In this document: in pieces, positions 61,312-64,000 of the stretch | Position numbering within the stretch: position 1 is the first letter of the stretch | How the letters are laid out: every line of letters starts with the position of its first letter | Assembly (NCBI RefSeq): GCF_000379665.1 | Contig: NZ_KB903359.1 | Coordinates: 449,816-513,815 of the forward strand | Reading direction: 5' to 3' | DNA: 64,000 bases | Source of the DNA: Butyricimonas synergistica DSM 23225 | GTDB taxonomy: Bacteria; Bacteroidota; Bacteroidia; Bacteroidales; Marinifilaceae | The notes under the pieces: model-generated | Told to the model about the DNA's origin: nothing | Database searches by the model: none | What the model saw: only the letters and a program-made list of their open reading frames with translations | Position numbers and translations under genes: made by a program

Positions 61312-62652
61312 TTATAGTTTTCCCGTGTAATTCAAGGGAGTAATTTGTTTCAGTTCATTTTTTAACTCGGGTGATACATCCAGCGTGTCGATAAATTCGG
61401 CGATGGATTGTTGTGTCACTTTGCTGTTGGTGCGTGTGAGTGCCTTCAACGCCTCGTAAGGGTTCGGGTAAGACTCCCGTCGCAGGATGGTTTGGATTGC
61501 CTCAGCCACGACAGCCCAGTTTTCTTCCAGGTCTGCCTCGATAGCGGCTTTATTGATGATAAGTTTGTTCAACCCTTTCAAGGTTGACTTGAAGGCAATA
61601 ACCGTGTGTGCTAAGGGTACACCGATGTTACGCAACACGGTGGAATCCGTCAGATCCCGTTGCAGGCGGGAGATTGGCAATTTGTTGCTTAAGTGGTCGA
61701 GAATAGCGTTTGCCATACCGAGGTTACCTTCCGAGTTCTCGAAATCAATCGGGTTCACCTTGTGGGGCATCGCGGATGAACCTACTTCGCCCGCTTTGAT
61801 CTTTTGCTTGAAATAAGTCATGGAAATATAGGTCCAGAAGTCACGATCCAAATCAACCACGATCGTGTTGATACGGCGCAGGTTATCGAATACAGCGGCA
61901 AAGTTGTCGTAGTTCGAGATCTGCGTGGTATATTGTTCCCGTTCTATTTTCAGTTTTTGAGTCAGGAAATGATTGGCAAATTCCGTCCAATCTATTTCCG
62001 GGTATGCCACGTTGTGGGCGTTAAAGTTTCCGGTTGCTCCCCCGAACTTCCCGGAGCAAGCTACTTTTTTCAATAATTCCAGTTGTTTGCTCAAACGGTA
62101 AACAAATACTTTGATCTCTTTGCCCAAGCGGGTGGGAGATGCCGGTTGCCCGTGAGTCTTCGCCAGCATGGGGACGTCTTTCCATTCCTCTGCAAGTTCC
62201 TCGAGTTTGGCAATCAATTCATCTATCAACGGGTAATAAACGTCGTGGATGGCATCCCTGAAAGAACAAGGTACGGAAGTATTGTTTATATCTTGAGAGG
62301 TCAGTCCGAAGTGGATGAACTCTTTGTATTCATGTAAATTCAGCTGGTCGAATTTCTCTTTGATGAAGTATTCAACCGCTTTCACGTCATGGTTCGTGAC
62401 TTTCTCGATGTCTTTCACCTTTTGTGCGTCTTCCACTGTGAAATCCAGATAAATGTCTTTCAAACTATCAAACAGCGAATGATCGAATCCTTCCAATTGC
62501 GGCAACGGAAGCTCGCAAAGAGCGATAAAATATTCCACCTCAACCATGACTCTGTAACGAATGAGGGCGCTTTCTGAAAAGTAGTTTGCCAACCCTTCGA
62601 CTTTATCTCTGTATCGACCGTCGATCGGAGAAATTGCTGTTAATGCTTGCAT
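61312..62652 (-). CDS. purB: Adenylosuccinate lyase
   Basis: A 446-residue fumarase-superfamily enzyme acting twice in purine synthesis (SAICAR to AICAR, adenylosuccinate to AMP). It starts LTAISPIDGRYRDKVEGL. HFGLTSQDINNTS and TKTHGQPASPTRLGKE (the latter read MLAKTHGQPASPTRLGKE) carry active-site residues, and the superfamily signature is SSAMPHKVNPIDFENSEGN with the catalytic Ser loop. E. coli-type length. First gene of the purB-msbA-queF unit; the -7 element TACTTTTG on the minus strand at 62722-62715 gives a leader of about 55 bases. Confidence 0.97.
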   Translation of the reverse strand: MQALTAISPIDGRYRDKVEGLANYFSESALIRYRVMVEVEYFIALCELPLPQLEGFDHSLFDSLKDIYLDFTVEDAQKVKDIEKVTNHDVKAVEYFIKEKFDQLNLHEYKEFIHFGLTSQDINNTSVPCSFRDAIHDVYYPLIDELIAKLEELAEEWKDVPMLAKTHGQPASPTRLGKEIKVFVYRLSKQLELLKKVACSGKFGGATGNFNAHNVAYPEIDWTEFANHFLTQKLKIEREQYTTQISNYDNFAAVFDNLRRINTIVVDLDRDFWTYISMTYFKQKIKAGEVGSSAMPHKVNPIDFENSEGNLGMANAILDHLSNKLPISRLQRDLTDSTVLRNIGVPLAHTVIAFKSTLKGLNKLIINKAAIEADLEENWAVVAEAIQTILRRESYPNPYEALKALTRTNSKVTQQSIAEFIDTLDVSPELKNELKQITPLNYTGKL

Positions 62653-62714
62653 AATATACTTTAATTTTATGAATTATACGTACTTGTTTATTTTATCGGA
62701 AAAATCTTCCTCCG

Positions 62715-62722
62715 CAAAAGTA
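62715..62722 (-). promoter_or_regulatory. purB -7 promoter element
   Basis: TACTTTTG on the minus strand is an exact TAnnTTTG. It is followed upstream by short direct repeats of GTTTATAAAG (62730-62739 and 62753-62762, plus variants to 62795) and the hairpin AAAGCC-TTC-GGCTTT, which could be regulatory. The -33 element is unclear. Confidence 0.5.
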
Positions 62723-62847
62723 CAAAAAAGTTTATAAAGCCTTCGGCTTTGGGTTTATAAAGTTTAGAAGGTTTGTAAAGTTTATAATCGTAGGAATAAT
62801 CGAAAAAATGGATTAGATTTACACGAATTTTTAAAGATGTTCGGAAT

Positions 62848-63633
62848 ATGAATTTTTTCCAAGGATTTTCAAAAGGAATAAAAGCATACGGCAAAGCCGC
62901 GAGGCTCTTGTTTTCCGGGCATTTCGGCTATTTCCTTCTGTTTCCGGTTTTTATTATCGTGGTGCTGTTTATCGCGGGGAATTATGCCGTGTCTTGCATC
63001 GGGGGCGGGCTTTCCGAAACGGTTGAGCAACAGATCATGGAATGGATATCCGGGATTTCCTGGTTGAGCTGGCTGTCCGGCACGGTGGGTTTTATCGTGC
63101 GATTGCTCGTGAGAGCCTTGTATTATATCCTGTTTATCTCTTTCGGGGGATACGTGGTGATGGTAGTTATGTCACCCGTGTATTCGTGGCTTTCCGAACG
63201 GACGGAAGCGCATCTCTCCGGTAAGGAGTACCCGTTCAATTTCGGGCAATTGATGTGGGAGATCGGGCGAGGGATTGTCATTTCCCTGCGTTGCATGATT
63301 TTTCAGTTTATATTGACCGTGATATTGTTCTTCCTTTCATTTATTCCGTTGGTCGGGTTGGTGACCCCGGTGCTGACTTTTGGGGTGAGTGCCTATTTTT
63401 ACGGGTTTGCTTTTATGGATTATGCCGTGGAAAGGAAGCGTTTCCGGGTGAAGGAGAGCGTGCGGTATATGCGGCATAATGCGGGAATGGTCGTGGCGAT
63501 AGGGACGGTGTTTACTTTGGCATTAATGATCCCGTTTATACGGGTGATAGTGTGTTGTTTTGTATCTTTGTTGTCCGTGATAGCCGGAACGGTTGTCGTG
63601 GATGAATCATTAAATAAAAAGAACGAGAGATGA
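62848..63633 (+). CDS. EI24 domain-containing membrane protein (CysZ-like)
   Basis: A 261-residue inner-membrane protein of the EI24/CysZ superfamily. Membrane segments are seen near 25-50 (FGYFLLFPVFIIVVLFIAG), 72-105, 140-175 (CMIFQFILTVILFFLSFIPLVG), 175-195 and 210-250. The family opening GFSKGIKAYGKAARLL and the middle VVMSPVYSWLSERTEA segment are typical. CysZ is a sulfate channel in E. coli; Bacteroidota members have unknown substrates and no cys genes lie near, so the role is open. Its stop overlaps the next start (ATGA at 63630-63633), so the two are coupled. Confidence 0.82.
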   Translation: MNFFQGFSKGIKAYGKAARLLFSGHFGYFLLFPVFIIVVLFIAGNYAVSCIGGGLSETVEQQIMEWISGISWLSWLSGTVGFIVRLLVRALYYILFISFGGYVVMVVMSPVYSWLSERTEAHLSGKEYPFNFGQLMWEIGRGIVISLRCMIFQFILTVILFFLSFIPLVGLVTPVLTFGVSAYFYGFAFMDYAVERKRFRVKESVRYMRHNAGMVVAIGTVFTLALMIPFIRVIVCCFVSLLSVIAGTVVVDESLNKKNER

Positions 63634-64000
63634 AAAGATGGTTGCTTTGTATCGGTTTGTTGTTTTGTCTTTTTTCCGTGCGTGCGGAGAACGAAAAAGC
63701 GATTGTGTATAAGGTGGATATAAAAGATGAAATTGGTCCCAGTATTTGGCGGTTGGTGAAAAAGTCATTTGACCGGGCGACGGAAGGGCGTGCCGATTAC
63801 ATATTAATCCATATGAACACGTATGGAGGAATGGTTGTTTATGCCGATTCTTTGCGTAGCTTGATCTTGAATTACCCGAAACCCGTGTGGGTGTTTATTG
63901 ATAATAACGCGGCTTCCGCAGGGGCGTTGATTTCCATCGCCTGTGATAAGATATATATGCGGGAAGGGGCAAATATCGGTGCCGCTACCGTAGTCAACCA
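63630..64000 (+). CDS. NfeD-type membrane-bound ClpP-class protease, N-terminal part (partial)
   Basis: The ATG at 63630 opens a frame running off the window end. It has a signal peptide (WLLCIGLLFCLFSVRAEN), then a ClpP-class serine protease domain: VYKVDIKDEIGPSIWRLVKKSF, LIHMNTYGGMVVYADSLRSLI and VFIDNNAASAGALISIACDKIYM, with the catalytic Ser in AASAG, then GANIGAATVV. Long NfeD proteins (1510-N-like stomatin-cleaving proteases) have this start followed by membrane helices and an OB fold, expected beyond the window. Coupled to the EI24 gene by a four-base overlap. Confidence 0.9.
   Translation, partial: MKRWLLCIGLLFCLFSVRAENEKAIVYKVDIKDEIGPSIWRLVKKSFDRATEGRADYILIHMNTYGGMVVYADSLRSLILNYPKPVWVFIDNNAASAGALISIACDKIYMREGANIGAATVVN

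Overview
The window looks like a chromosomal segment of a gut Bacteroidota, order Bacteroidales; Odoribacteraceae (Butyricimonas-like) is my best guess from content, not from a search. The evidence is a SusC/SusD pair with FecR and an ECF sigma factor, fimbrillin-like and BspA-type surface lipoproteins, GldA/F/G-type ABC genes, many -7 elements of the Bacteroidota form TAnnTTTG (often without a Shine-Dalgarno sequence), and a Bacteroidota-style thiamine operon.

Layout. 1-4.6 kb: the end of a LytTR-like gene, a DUF4143-type ATPase facing left, then rpsA-rnz and a terminator. 4.6-13.5 kb: five ABC transporter genes (ATPase, fused permease, fused permease, ATPase, fused permease). The first ATPase-permease pair and the second are colinear copies exactly 5,555 bp apart. 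13.5-23.4 kb: fecR, a SusC receptor with an STN domain, SusD, DUF4843 and PKD-like lipoproteins, an ECF sigma gene placed after rather than before fecR, and a 52-residue membrane peptide. 23.4-33.5 kb: a surface locus with three fimbrillin-domain lipoproteins (one fused to leucine-rich repeats, a BACON-like segment and an M64 peptidase), a WG-repeat lipoprotein, a probable outer-membrane protein and a BspA-like lipoprotein. 33.5-39 kb: a Hanks-type kinase with a partner, a solitary cytosine methyltransferase and a BlaI/M56 pair. 39-49.7 kb: housekeeping genes (NfeD/flotillin, tsaE, ald, gmhB-like, holA, yqgE, rnpB, sdaA, a BFN-family gene, pgi). 49.9-57.6 kb: a TPP-riboswitch thiamine operon thiS-thiC-(TenI/ThiD/ThiE)-thiG-thiH-recombinase-thiF. 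57.6-64 kb: an MGMT-family gene, a small HTH-like gene, purB-msbA-queF, an EI24 membrane protein and the start of an NfeD-type protease.

The most notable signal is regulatory. The motif TACCA-N13-GTATTC, with a shared TTC two bases before GTATTC, occurs with identical spacing upstream of the ABC operon (4629-4652), fecR (13542-13565) and the ECF sigma gene (22335-22358). This suggests one sigma/anti-sigma circuit controlling a nutrient receptor, a GldAFG-like ABC exporter cluster and its own sigma gene. Other unexplained structure: two phased repeat arrays (22 bp and 21 bp periods) at 1364-1510, a nested palindrome at 23591-23736, a serine recombinase inside the thiamine operon, a ThiF lacking the expected cysteines, and a dispersed repeat that abuts gene ends at 46383, 49829 and 53251.
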